IMG/VR virus record: IMGVR_UViG_3300031705_000008
Location: 1-49,944 of that record
Reading direction: 5' to 3' (one strand)
Length of the DNA stretch: 49,944 nucleotides
DNA from: a virus
Part shown: positions 32,101 to 41,733 of the stretch, piece after piece
Layout: every line of letters starts with the position of its first letter
How positions within the stretch are numbered: the stretch's first letter is position 1
Position numbers and translations under genes: made by a program
The notes under the pieces: generated by a model
Database searches by the model: none
What the model was told of the DNA's origin: nothing
The model's input: the letters and a program-made list of their open reading frames with translations, nothing else

Positions 32101-35100
32101 AAAATCAAAGAAGCTAAAACTATTCTAGAATCTTTAATGGACGAACATAAAGGTGGGTTCTTTAAGGTTACTAAAAAAGTATCTGGATTTGTTAGTAAAG
32201 CAAACGCTAAGCTTTCTAAGATATGGAAGTCGGAAGCTGGCAACGTAAACATCCGTAAGAAGAAGTCGGAAGGTGCTACGGAAAATAAAAAGGACGATAC
32301 AATATCTCTTTTATCTTATTACGCTACAGCTAATCCTGGAGTTGAGGCTGCAATCATGGAGGCTGCGTCGAATAAATTCCCTAGCCAGCAGTTATTAATC
32401 TTACGTGAGGTAATTGATAATCACGGACAGAATGTTGTTGGATACGCTATGGGAGCTGCGGTTCTAGCAAAGAATGATGCAAACCTTGCTGACACTATAA
32501 TGCACGAATATGGTCACGTATACTTTGACATAATGAAGGATAACCCTTCGTTTATGAGGGGAGCGTCTAAGATTGTTGGATCTGATGTTTATAAAGATGT
32601 TAAGAAGTTATATGCTGAAGAGGTTCTTTACGTCTACAACGGTAACATAGTTAAGGGTGGAGAAATCTTTGACATAGTAGCATCGAATGTAGATATAACT
32701 ACTGAGTTCGGTAAGCAAGTAAAAGAAACAGTTGAAGCTATGGCTACGGCTATCATGGCTGGTGATTTAGAAACTTACGGTTCTCTAAATGCAGGATTCA
32801 TGTTGGACTTACAGAAGACTGGCGTGATAGAAATACTTCCTGATGCAGATCAGAAGCATATAATAGAAGAGGCATTCGTGTCTTCGTTGGCACCTAGGAT
32901 TTCTACAAAACTAGATGTACTGTTTGAGAAGCCAGCAGAAGTAAGAGAATATAAGTCATTCCTTAAAAGAATTACAGGTAAGGTTGTAGATTTTGTAACC
33001 CCTGAAAGTGCTAAGAAGATTTTATCTGAAGTAGATAGGAGCTTTGAGGAGTTGTCTATGGATGAGATGTACAGCCGTATAGCTGATGATTTCGCTACTG
33101 GTAGTAATGGAGCTAATCTTAATGGTATTAAGAAAAGTAAATTACATCCAACAATAGCGTCATCTATATCTATTGCTTTAAATAAAATCCCTGAAGCGGA
33201 CTTTAATAATATGTCAGCCAAAGAGGTTGCAAATCATATCATAGAGTTCGCTAAGAAGGATCAATTCTTTAATAAGAAAGGTGATAAACTTGATGTGTCA
33301 GCGGACGTTAGAGCTGAGGTTGAATTAAGAGTAGCTAAAGAAAAAGAGCGTAGAGCTGGTTTTAGTTTAGATATTACCTATAATGACAACGGTGTTGGTA
33401 GTATATATAAGGCTGCTAAAATGCAGAAGTCTAAATTAACTAAAGAAGAGCAGAACAAAGAAGCTCAAGATAGACTTGCCGAGTTAGATCAAATGGAGGG
33501 TGATGTAAATATCCTTTCCGATGATGTAGCTAGAATGAAGTCTATGGATAATTCTACAACTAAATTCCTTAGAGCTATACTGAAAATTGCAAACCCTAAA
33601 GGTAAGCGAGATGTTAAGTATGACAGAACTAACACTCAAGACTCAGCGGAAGCTAAGTTATGGGCAATGGCTAGGTCTGAAAGAAATGATACAGCAGGAT
33701 TCATAAAGAGATTCAATAACTCTACAGATAAGAATATAGTTAAGATTAGAGAGATCATGAATGAGCACATGTCTAATACGGAAGTATTGGCAGCGCTTAG
33801 TGACATGCACAACAATTATAGAAATAAAAGTTTTGAACGCATAAGGCTTAATACTATTGGTAGTAATGGTCAGCTAATAGAGAGTATGGCTGTATCTAGT
33901 AGTGAATCTAAAGTTCAGGAGTCTATAACTAGAAGAGCTAACGAAGTATTCTACGAAAAGAAAAGCGATAACCCTGCTAGGAGAGATTTAGTTCGTCAAA
34001 TACAGGCAGCTAAGAAATCCTTAGATGCAGGAAAGAAGCTATCTATGAGGGATGCTTTATCTATGGCAGTTCCTATTATGCACTTATCGGATCAAGGTTC
34101 GTACTTGGATTTATCTAAACTTACTGGAGCGAAAGTTAAGGTTGGTAATAAGATTTTAAATATTCAAGACTTCATGACTAAATTCGTTATGGATGCGAGT
34201 AGTTCTAAGAATGAAGTTTATCTTAAGAAAGGTCAGGTTCCTATAATGTTCATTCAGCCTTTAGTTAAGTCTATGGTTCCTGCCTCTAGAGGTAAGAACG
34301 CTATAAAGTCTGTTAGAGATGTTAGCGGTAAAAACTACTTAGCATTCAACATGAATAACAGCTTACTTAATAGTGTTGATTACTTGGTTGATTTAGCTAA
34401 AACACCTGAAGGTAGAGATAAGCTTAGACGTGATTATATAACAGAAAAGGAAGGAGAGAATCCTTCTGGAAATGTGTTCGTTAGAATGCTTATCGGTATG
34501 GGAGAGAATGGTCAAGCAGATCAAGCTCTTGATGTAGCTTTTGATGGTGGGATTATATCTCACAAGCCAGGCGGTAGATCTAAAGCTTCTAGATATACAG
34601 AGAAGACTAAAGATGATATTGTACAGTTTGACTTAGAGTCTTTTGCTGCTAACTGGGATTCAAGAAGTCCAGACGGAAGTATGTCTTATTACACGCAACC
34701 TATTGCAGTATTTGCAGATGGTAAGCGTAGATATTCTATATCAGCTCCAATGGCAACTACGGAGTCTAAAAAGCAAGACACAATTAACGCCTTACTTAAC
34801 GACGGACTTCATGCTGGAGGAAAGACTTACGCTGACGGTAAAGAAATTGTTGATTGGTTAGCTAAAGATGGTACGGTAGATTTAAGTAAGCACAACGAGG
34901 CTATGAAGGCTTGGTTGGAGGCTAATCCAGATCTAGTTGAAAACAATCCTAGACTGGCTAAATTTGCTGTAGTTAAGGGTGGTATGGTAGAGGTGACTGC
35001 TGAAGGTATGAAGATGATTGAAGATTACAACTTCAACTACCTATCTAACTCGTTAATGGCTCAGTCATTACTTGTTGGTAAGCATGAGCAGGCTAAATCT

Positions 35101-38100
35101 AATTCTGATTACGTTAAGAGAGCTAAAGGTGCAATCGCAAGACATGATGGATCTCTTAGAGGTACTTCTATTGAGCCTTTAATAATTAAAGATATATACA
35201 GTAAGACTGGAAACGAAGAGACTGATGCTGGTTCGTTTATACTACCCGAAGATGTTAAATACATTGAGAGTCGTGTAGGCAAAAGAATGGGTAGAGGCTG
35301 GAAGTTCGTGTACTACGGAAGCGACAAGAGAGGTGTCGGAGCAAATAATAGTGCTGCTGGTAAAGCTGATTATTACTTAAAGACTAGCGTTCAGGTTCTT
35401 ACTAAAGAATTCATAGGTGAATCTAAAGAACTTCAAGGTATAGCTGACAAGCTTAAAGCTAGAAGACAACATACTGCTGGTGGTGAAACACTTAATATGG
35501 CATTCTTTGAGTCGGCTGCTAAAAAAGCTCCATCAATCCACGGTGGCGGTAAGGGTATAGCTTGGGATGCTGATTTCGGTAAAGATTCTGAGGCTTGGAC
35601 TGAGTTGGATAACAACTTCATGATGGGTAAAAAGATGATTGGTATTGATGGTGCTAACATGGGGATTCAACTTCCTATGGATCACTTCTATGAAGAGATT
35701 GGAACGCCAGTACAGCATCACGGTTCTATAAACAATGACCTGACAGAGGCGGATAAAATCGCAGTAGATGAGATTATTGTATTAGAGGCTGACATAATGG
35801 ACGCAGCTCTTGAAGAGGCGACTAAGGATGTTACATCTAACGGTCTTAGTACACCTTCAGGAAGATTGAAGAGTAAGTCTTCTATAGTAAAGACTATGAG
35901 TAAGTCAGCTGTTACGGCTATAACGAATGGTCTAGCTAAGTTCAGACACTTATCCAATCCTAATATAAGCCAAAACCTTCCTTCAGTAGTGAAGATATAC
36001 GCTAACCAGGTTAAGAGTTTGATCAAGAAGTCCGCTAAAGTAATAACTAGTGGTACTATAGCTATACAAGGTGTCTCCGTAGGTAAAGGTCTTAACGGAT
36101 TTAAAACCAAAGACGGAGCAGATTATATAGGAGATAGATATATTGTTCAGGCTGACGGTACTATGATTAAGAGACCTCAGATACTTCCTGCTGAGGCTAT
36201 TGTTCCTGCTGGTCTTGCTGGCAAGTACATGGCTAGAGTTGATCAGGAGTTCGGAACTATTGGCGAGGCTAAAGCTCACGCTGATTCTATGGTAACTAAA
36301 AATGCAGGATCTTCTAATATAGATAATGCTGGTATTAAGATTAAAGGCTTAGATAGAAAGTTCCCAAGCGAAAGAGCAGCTAAAGAGTTCTTATACGGAA
36401 GAATAGCTGTAATGCCTGGAGGTAAACTGGTTATACTAGGTGAGGAGTTTACAGGTTCTCGTGTACCGTCTCACGGTAATCAAGCTAGGGTTGTAATGGA
36501 GATTAAAGGTTTCCAAACTAAAGTTCTAGATGAGAATGGAAATAACAGAAATAACATTATACAAGTATCTTCTGAGGTAAACAACGTATTAGGTTCCGAT
36601 CATGATGGGGATGTATTACACATGAACTTCAGATACGATAATCCTAAAAACCCTAGAGAGGTTAAGGTTAATCAATACATGGATAAGGTTATAACTCACT
36701 TCCAAAATGTTAATAAGTTTAAGCAATTGACTGCCGATTTAGGTGGGTTCGTTGCTGAAGTTGATGCTAGAATCGCTGCTGTTTCAGACGGTAAAACTGA
36801 AAGGTTTGATCAGAACTCGCCAATGGGTGCTGCTGAATTCTTCGAGGAGAATGTACAGGGTAGTTCTATGATTGGTTCTGTTGCTGCATTAAACAACGGT
36901 ATGGCTTATCTTTCTAGGTATAACGTCGGTATAGGAATGACTACTGGTATAACTATAGATGGTGATACTATACATGAGTTCAATAACGACTTAACTAAAG
37001 AGGGTAAAGAAGCTTTATCTTTCCAGAACGCAATGTTACTGAATGTCGTATTGGATAATGCAAACAACCAACAAGCAACTGCTTTAGGTATAAACCCTTC
37101 TACCGTAGCTTCGATAGCTGTACTTACTAGAATGGGATTCAAAGCTAAAGCTTTAGATAAGATATTCACTTCTGATGCTGCAAAAGCTTACGCTAAGTTT
37201 AAAGGTAAAAAGTCTATTGGAAGTAATTCTAAATGGAGCTCTTTATCTGCTTCCGAGGCTGCTATTATAGATATGAGGCTTGCTCCTGACGCAAAAGGTG
37301 CTAGACTGTTGTTATCAAAAGCGAAGGTTGGGTTAAGAGTTACTACAGATCAAATAGGAAGTATTGAAGAATCTATAAACATACTAGCATTACTAGAGTC
37401 TACGGAAGGAATTTCTAAAGATGTATATGCTATAAATAAATTAGTAGGTCAACACAAGTCTTCTGGTATAGGATCTAATAATTCCGAAGTCCAGCTTGCA
37501 ATGGAAGAGTCCGACAAGGTTCTTTCAGGAAGGTCTATACTTAGAGGTGAAGGATTAAATGAATTAGCTAAGAATCCGCTAATAAAATCATTCAAAGCTA
37601 GATCGAACAAGCTTGCATCTATATACCAATCTAATGACTTGACTGCTACACCTCACGCTGAAGCTACTCTAGATTTAATTATGAGTCTTACGGGTAATAA
37701 AAATATAGCACGTAGAGACGGTGATGAGCAATCTAAAGTAATTAAAGAATATTACTTAGGTATATTGACTAGTCACGTTCCTGCGTTTGCGAAAGCAAGC
37801 AAGTACATAGGAATGACGAACGAAAGAGTTCCTAAGTTGGCTGTATCTATTCTACACAAAAAGGTTGTGGCTCAAATGGAAGAGGTGATGCGTAAAGGTC
37901 ACAATGACTTTATTGCTGCCGTTCAATTGGATGTTAGAGAAACATTCAAAGGAGTAGACCAATATTCAATATCTCCGAATAGAGAGTATATAAATGAGTA
38001 TACTACAGATCAAGAATTGGATGCTATAAGTGAAGGGTTCGCTAACTTAAGTGAAGAGCTTAGGTCGGATATATTGAATTTAGACTTCCTGCTTAATGAA

Positions 38101-41100
38101 GGTGGAATGCACTCTAGTTCTATTCAGCCATTAATGGATTCAGATACTTTAGTTTCTATTAGTAAATCAATAGATTCTGTTCATCAAAACTTGATCAACG
38201 AAAACAGCGGAATGACTTCTGCGGTTGAGGTTGCAGACCACTTGATTTTATCTAATCCAGACATTGTGACTACAGGAATGTACATACACAAGAATGGATC
38301 TGTAGACGCTAGTAATGGTTCATTATCTAAAGCGCTTAAAGCTAAAAGAGTTGTTAGCTCTATTCAGCGTGACGGTATAATATCCAATAAACCTCACTTC
38401 ATTAAGGTTATAAAAAATCTACCTAAAGGAGGTAAAGAGGTGCGTATGTTTAAGTACAAACCAATCCCTACTAAGCTGTACAAAGAACTTAGAGCGAAGC
38501 ACAAGAACGATAATAGTTTCCTTGCTGCATTACAACTTGAAGGTGTGTATAGAGATATGGGTGAAACCACATCTCCTGACGGAGGAAAGAAAGAGAGCGC
38601 TGCTCTTCTTAATTACAAGAAAATGAAGAGAGCTGCTGAAGCTAATAACTCCTCTCCTTTAATTAATATGAAAAAACTGAAGTTCTCTAACACTAAAACT
38701 GGAGGAGAATCTGGTTTCAGTAATAGAGCTGAGGCTTTTAACTTTGATGAGTACATACAGGACAAAGGGCATCGAGCCCAATCAGTCGAAGACAGCCCCA
38801 AACTCAAGGAGGCTTTAGAAGAACTCTATAACAAGTATATTGCAAATTTTAATTTAGCCCAGGAGTTTGATAAGACTATCATTCAAACTGGGAAGATTAA
38901 AACTCTTTCTAAAGAACGCTTGATAGATTACGCTAGGTTATTCCAGAGACTGGATCCTAGTGCGGTTTCGTCTTCTCACAGAGCTGTTGTTCTTGAGATG
39001 GCACACAGAGCTGCCGACGAACAGAAAGCCTCTAGGAATGGAAAAGAATGGAAGGATACGGGAGACATCTCTTGGCTTCATTCATGGTTTGGTTCTAATA
39101 ACATCCCTGGTCATAGACCTGAAATCCAAAGACTAGTTAGGTTAATGGAACAAGAGTATGATATTTTTATGGCGGAGAATGTTTCGTTCCAGAAAAAACT
39201 AGACAACCTTACTAAGGATTTAATCAGAGAGAGAATGCCTGTAGTTATGGGTATTGAAGGTACTGGTGAAGCTTTTGTTCAGGAAAAACATTGGACTGGT
39301 AGTCTTTCTGAAGAGAAAAATCAAGCCCTGTACGCTAACATGTACTCTAAAAAGGATGGAGAGTTAGTTCTAAAGAATAGAGCTGAGTTCTTGAAGTCTA
39401 AACCAGGGAAAGCAGAGAGAGCGTTCTACGAGTTCTTTGTTGAGACCACAAACAAGTACGGTAAGATTAGTGCTGAAAGCTTGGGCGAGCGATGGAAGAC
39501 AGGATATATTCCTCACCTTCAGGTAGGACTTAAAGAGTCTATTCGTCAGAGAGGATTATTTGGATTGTACGACTATATGCTTCAAGGAACTGGAGATATA
39601 GATATGGTTAAGGTTAAAGGTATAAACCCAATGACTGGGAAGACGCAAACTAAATCTTTCCATGATTGGAAGTATTTGTATTACGAAGCTAAAGGCGTAA
39701 AGAATAAGAAATGGTATAAAGCCTTAACTGTAAAGCAATTTAAAGCAACAGCAGATCTTGACGTTATAAGACGAAGAGCAGAAGGGTTGGCTAAGACAGG
39801 GAAGCACGAGGATGGTTCTACAATATCTAGAAGTGAACAAGAGGTTCATGGAATGATGGGGACTAGCATGATGTCTAGGTTTGCTAAATCTAGAGGAGTT
39901 AAGTCTGCTATGTTCGGTTCTGCCGATCTTGGTAGGGCTTTATCTCAATACGTTAATACAACAATGTTCGTGTACGGTAATGAGAACTTTAAAGGGTTCA
40001 GAGAAATGCAACCTTTACTTGATGGAGTTATAAAACTAAATGAAACTAAAGGTAACACCAACGCTGTCAGGTACTTAGAGAATGTTTGGAAGAAAGGGTT
40101 CTACAATTTAGGAGAGTCTCAGACTGGATTAGGTAGACTTACAGATGGAGCTATACATAAGTTGGTTAAACTTACAAGGATTAGATTCTTATCGTTAAGT
40201 CTCTCTGGAGGTCTTGGTAATTTGGTTGTAGGTAAATACAATGAATACAGATCTAAGGGTGGAAGGCAAGTTATCGTCGGAGAGAAGAGGTACTGGACTG
40301 AGAGAAAGAAGTCTTGGGCTTTAATTAAAGGTAACTTAAATCCAGAATCTTTTGCTTATGACTTAATACAGGGTAATGACAGTAATGGTATAAACCAATT
40401 ACTAATGTCTCCTTATATAATGTCAGAACACTACATTCAAGGAGCTGGTCTTGTAGGTCAATTCACTAAAGAAGAATGGGCAAGAATAGGTGCTGACGGC
40501 TCCGTTCCAGCAGACCTAAAAGAGCGAGTTGATTTGTACGTTGAAAACGTAGTAAGACAACAAGGTTACGGTTACTCTAGGGTTGATCAGATTGGTATTG
40601 CTACTTACTCTTGGGGTAAGGCTATAATGCAATTCAAGAAGTGGATGCCTACCGCTTTAGCTGAAAGATTCCAACAAGAAACTATAGATAGGTTCGGTGA
40701 AATGAGAACTGGTAGTAATATGGAAGCATTCAAACTTGGAGCTGAGTTAACTAGAGATGTTATGGCTGGAGATATTAGCATGGAGAAATTCATGGAAAAA
40801 TACAGGGTATTGCCTGAACATAAAAAAGAAGCAATCAAAACCTTCTATAGAGGTATGAGCGTCGTTAGTGGTTTGACTATGTTATCAATGTTATTCGGTG
40901 AATCGGATGATGATGAGGCTATTGCATTCTGTAAGTGGGCTGACTCTTCTGTTGATGATATAATGTTTATGACTGATCCTAGAAGGATGAAACACATGTT
41001 AGAGCCTGCGTCTTGGCAGATAGTTGAGTCTGGTACAACAATGATTGCTGGAGCTGCGACACTTGATAAAGATCAATTCAAAGGTGGATTGGCGGGTATT

Positions 41101-41163
41101 AGCTGGACTGCTTCTCAAGTATTAAATACTAGCGAGACAGCCGTTAAGAGTATAGAAAATTAA
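29182..41163 (+). CDS. Giant virion RNA polymerase-like protein with metallopeptidase motif (3993 aa)
   Basis: Segments in order. Residues 180-360 contain Gly/Ala-rich hydrophobic stretches (AQTLPYIATMVIPGKLGIGA; ALNGLSWMINFGGLSGK), likely membrane-active. About 826-880 is a Lys/Glu/Ser low-complexity stretch. Residues 1108-1112 are HEYGH, a zincin motif, with Glu1229/1230 (HIIEEAFVSSL) as possible third ligand. Residues 2014-2069 (TDAGSFILPEDVKYIESRVG, then ADYYLKTSVQVLT) look like the first double-psi barrel. Arg2427-x-Pro-x-x-His2431 and DHDGD at 2473-2477 match the catalytic second barrel of two-barrel RNA polymerases, known in virions of crAss-like phages. The C terminus has a hydrophobic helix near 3893. 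It probably enters the host and transcribes early genes. Alternatives are unlikely for the DHDGD part. Confidence 0.8.
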   Translation: MSELNDIAGEYSGNQAGMGGKPSLLDYYEEPLEEEVPEGGGQNPMLSHEDVSRIARKGSISAVESQQDPGVSGLVERDKQAISDVGIDPELIFEGNAEKFGKSLVYGTGIVVNDIGNMMDYASMTLLPDEVRKSDTFLSITERLPNFHQYGDALQKWGEVHQSPGLDEFTLDDMFKAEFWATSVAQTLPYIATMVIPGKLGIGAATKAMTWAARGAAKKGLFGSAKRLLKTRSTAATGRLAAAGGSEAAAGAAANMSGKGIMGALATSAVGSGEVALSSFGTGVATFLGTGTATTAVIGAGLSGDVYTRALEMGMTEEEAQSAAHGTFIDNSKWFALNGLSWMINFGGLSGKAFKYFNMSKGGAANAAVISKTFSQRVSQHMMKGVVTGTLEGTEEMFQETYEEWIQETNLAEARGEEFSSYSDFFQSKNNRKTLGVSFAAGFLMGGRAGLMNSIADNGRAIIQKRVSLDDDINMMEGMSDSQRRTRLNEVVEAAVREDQLDGLNGFLDKMASIGKITTEERAEYDKVVVEYAEIASTLPFQNELTEVGQQAVFNIKIRQNTLTKASANLESLKGKSIAEAKENLEGDALTSKLASIDAEHKINMINVEREMSESKTALSKIVSGKKYSSSNKTADQNRLKDISQYTSTEEYQKASETEQTEIMQEKVNLEARIKEDSYVIEDAAMSQGEFEQFTNKGVAEKTERAKVKAEAVVDKVEGAVKGAAVAGEKGFKGLWSKAKTVAGKTADFLKTKIKDSKESRAINKITRPLEGELKEMIDKGATASEVSNFIMKKVTPEQLKETGLTQDELELKVSGLSDTLTKAKKEDGDSESKEDEKDDSDKEATKEGESESEKDTSESAEAANSKAEVDEDVSTQANALQAVMDKLTGKSKEVADKFMTTINEVGSKLSKADLASVLKKAVKGLSLSTEKGQEAYIDKLKGFINDKVGSIKESVKAPTEDSDGSPKLDIEGKIKEAKTILESLMDEHKGGFFKVTKKVSGFVSKANAKLSKIWKSEAGNVNIRKKKSEGATENKKDDTISLLSYYATANPGVEAAIMEAASNKFPSQQLLILREVIDNHGQNVVGYAMGAAVLAKNDANLADTIMHEYGHVYFDIMKDNPSFMRGASKIVGSDVYKDVKKLYAEEVLYVYNGNIVKGGEIFDIVASNVDITTEFGKQVKETVEAMATAIMAGDLETYGSLNAGFMLDLQKTGVIEILPDADQKHIIEEAFVSSLAPRISTKLDVLFEKPAEVREYKSFLKRITGKVVDFVTPESAKKILSEVDRSFEELSMDEMYSRIADDFATGSNGANLNGIKKSKLHPTIASSISIALNKIPEADFNNMSAKEVANHIIEFAKKDQFFNKKGDKLDVSADVRAEVELRVAKEKERRAGFSLDITYNDNGVGSIYKAAKMQKSKLTKEEQNKEAQDRLAELDQMEGDVNILSDDVARMKSMDNSTTKFLRAILKIANPKGKRDVKYDRTNTQDSAEAKLWAMARSERNDTAGFIKRFNNSTDKNIVKIREIMNEHMSNTEVLAALSDMHNNYRNKSFERIRLNTIGSNGQLIESMAVSSSESKVQESITRRANEVFYEKKSDNPARRDLVRQIQAAKKSLDAGKKLSMRDALSMAVPIMHLSDQGSYLDLSKLTGAKVKVGNKILNIQDFMTKFVMDASSSKNEVYLKKGQVPIMFIQPLVKSMVPASRGKNAIKSVRDVSGKNYLAFNMNNSLLNSVDYLVDLAKTPEGRDKLRRDYITEKEGENPSGNVFVRMLIGMGENGQADQALDVAFDGGIISHKPGGRSKASRYTEKTKDDIVQFDLESFAANWDSRSPDGSMSYYTQPIAVFADGKRRYSISAPMATTESKKQDTINALLNDGLHAGGKTYADGKEIVDWLAKDGTVDLSKHNEAMKAWLEANPDLVENNPRLAKFAVVKGGMVEVTAEGMKMIEDYNFNYLSNSLMAQSLLVGKHEQAKSNSDYVKRAKGAIARHDGSLRGTSIEPLIIKDIYSKTGNEETDAGSFILPEDVKYIESRVGKRMGRGWKFVYYGSDKRGVGANNSAAGKADYYLKTSVQVLTKEFIGESKELQGIADKLKARRQHTAGGETLNMAFFESAAKKAPSIHGGGKGIAWDADFGKDSEAWTELDNNFMMGKKMIGIDGANMGIQLPMDHFYEEIGTPVQHHGSINNDLTEADKIAVDEIIVLEADIMDAALEEATKDVTSNGLSTPSGRLKSKSSIVKTMSKSAVTAITNGLAKFRHLSNPNISQNLPSVVKIYANQVKSLIKKSAKVITSGTIAIQGVSVGKGLNGFKTKDGADYIGDRYIVQADGTMIKRPQILPAEAIVPAGLAGKYMARVDQEFGTIGEAKAHADSMVTKNAGSSNIDNAGIKIKGLDRKFPSERAAKEFLYGRIAVMPGGKLVILGEEFTGSRVPSHGNQARVVMEIKGFQTKVLDENGNNRNNIIQVSSEVNNVLGSDHDGDVLHMNFRYDNPKNPREVKVNQYMDKVITHFQNVNKFKQLTADLGGFVAEVDARIAAVSDGKTERFDQNSPMGAAEFFEENVQGSSMIGSVAALNNGMAYLSRYNVGIGMTTGITIDGDTIHEFNNDLTKEGKEALSFQNAMLLNVVLDNANNQQATALGINPSTVASIAVLTRMGFKAKALDKIFTSDAAKAYAKFKGKKSIGSNSKWSSLSASEAAIIDMRLAPDAKGARLLLSKAKVGLRVTTDQIGSIEESINILALLESTEGISKDVYAINKLVGQHKSSGIGSNNSEVQLAMEESDKVLSGRSILRGEGLNELAKNPLIKSFKARSNKLASIYQSNDLTATPHAEATLDLIMSLTGNKNIARRDGDEQSKVIKEYYLGILTSHVPAFAKASKYIGMTNERVPKLAVSILHKKVVAQMEEVMRKGHNDFIAAVQLDVRETFKGVDQYSISPNREYINEYTTDQELDAISEGFANLSEELRSDILNLDFLLNEGGMHSSSIQPLMDSDTLVSISKSIDSVHQNLINENSGMTSAVEVADHLILSNPDIVTTGMYIHKNGSVDASNGSLSKALKAKRVVSSIQRDGIISNKPHFIKVIKNLPKGGKEVRMFKYKPIPTKLYKELRAKHKNDNSFLAALQLEGVYRDMGETTSPDGGKKESAALLNYKKMKRAAEANNSSPLINMKKLKFSNTKTGGESGFSNRAEAFNFDEYIQDKGHRAQSVEDSPKLKEALEELYNKYIANFNLAQEFDKTIIQTGKIKTLSKERLIDYARLFQRLDPSAVSSSHRAVVLEMAHRAADEQKASRNGKEWKDTGDISWLHSWFGSNNIPGHRPEIQRLVRLMEQEYDIFMAENVSFQKKLDNLTKDLIRERMPVVMGIEGTGEAFVQEKHWTGSLSEEKNQALYANMYSKKDGELVLKNRAEFLKSKPGKAERAFYEFFVETTNKYGKISAESLGERWKTGYIPHLQVGLKESIRQRGLFGLYDYMLQGTGDIDMVKVKGINPMTGKTQTKSFHDWKYLYYEAKGVKNKKWYKALTVKQFKATADLDVIRRRAEGLAKTGKHEDGSTISRSEQEVHGMMGTSMMSRFAKSRGVKSAMFGSADLGRALSQYVNTTMFVYGNENFKGFREMQPLLDGVIKLNETKGNTNAVRYLENVWKKGFYNLGESQTGLGRLTDGAIHKLVKLTRIRFLSLSLSGGLGNLVVGKYNEYRSKGGRQVIVGEKRYWTERKKSWALIKGNLNPESFAYDLIQGNDSNGINQLLMSPYIMSEHYIQGAGLVGQFTKEEWARIGADGSVPADLKERVDLYVENVVRQQGYGYSRVDQIGIATYSWGKAIMQFKKWMPTALAERFQQETIDRFGEMRTGSNMEAFKLGAELTRDVMAGDISMEKFMEKYRVLPEHKKEAIKTFYRGMSVVSGLTMLSMLFGESDDDEAIAFCKWADSSVDDIMFMTDPRRMKHMLEPASWQIVESGTTMIAGAATLDKDQFKGGLAGISWTASQVLNTSETAVKSIEN

Positions 41164-41166
41164 ATG

Positions 41167-41174
41167 TATATTTG
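41167..41174 (+). promoter_or_regulatory. -7 box-like TATATTTG before the tail-fibre block
   Basis: The octamer is intergenic, right after the stop of the giant gene and 16 bases before the ATG at 41191. It is the best placed of the later copies and probably starts the adaptor/fibre transcripts. Confidence 0.45.
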
Positions 41175-41190
41175 TGTAAATTAAACTAAG

Positions 41191-41733
41191 ATGGCGAACA
41201 CCCTAAATACTGACATTGCAAAAGAACTTAACATAACAGCTAGGAGGAATGACACCTTCCAGATGCTATTGGAGGTTAGGGATTCTAACGATACTTTAAT
41301 AAACTTCTCAGACGTAAACGATTTAAGTTTACCTGTCTACCAATCTAAGATGACTATATCGAATACTGGTGGTGATAGAATATTAAGTATCTATAGCGAT
41401 AAATGGAGAAACTCTAGCGAAGGTGTTGTTGCTTCAAACCCTGACGGTGATGGATCAAACTATACCCTACCTTCTGACGTACCACCCTCACCAACAACTG
41501 AAGGTCATTACACTGGAGGAACTGGAGTAGGTTCGGCTATTCACTTAGCGGCACAAACGACAAGTGGGAAGGTGACTATAAACGTACCTTATACTTACGT
41601 AGACTTTCAGGCAGGAACATATAATTACGACTTTCAAATAAGAAAGCAAACCTCTGCTGCTGGAGCTGTGGAATACACTACATGGCTTTACGGAACATTC
41701 ACTCTTAGGTCTGACATCACTAAAGTAGGATAA
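41191..41733 (+). CDS. Tail adaptor protein, BppU-N-like fold (180 aa)
   Basis: Begins MANTLNTDIAKELNITARRN, followed by DTFQMLLEVRDSNDTLINFS. The same block (DIAK..(N/D).TARR.D.F) opens the product of the gene at 48121. Both end in a strand pair with Gly-Thr-Tyr-x-Tyr (AGTYNYDFQIRKQ). The layout resembles the N-terminal domain of phage upper-baseplate proteins that join fibres to the tail. This copy has an insertion of about 45 residues rich in Gly, Ser, Pro. It overlaps the next gene as TAATG. Confidence 0.6.
   Translation: MANTLNTDIAKELNITARRNDTFQMLLEVRDSNDTLINFSDVNDLSLPVYQSKMTISNTGGDRILSIYSDKWRNSSEGVVASNPDGDGSNYTLPSDVPPSPTTEGHYTGGTGVGSAIHLAAQTTSGKVTINVPYTYVDFQAGTYNYDFQIRKQTSAAGAVEYTTWLYGTFTLRSDITKVG

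Noticed and set aside
30858-36279. Many leftward frames of 60-130 codons opposite the giant gene
   Set aside because: All are antisense shadows rich in Ser, Leu and Ala, without leaders or overlap logic.
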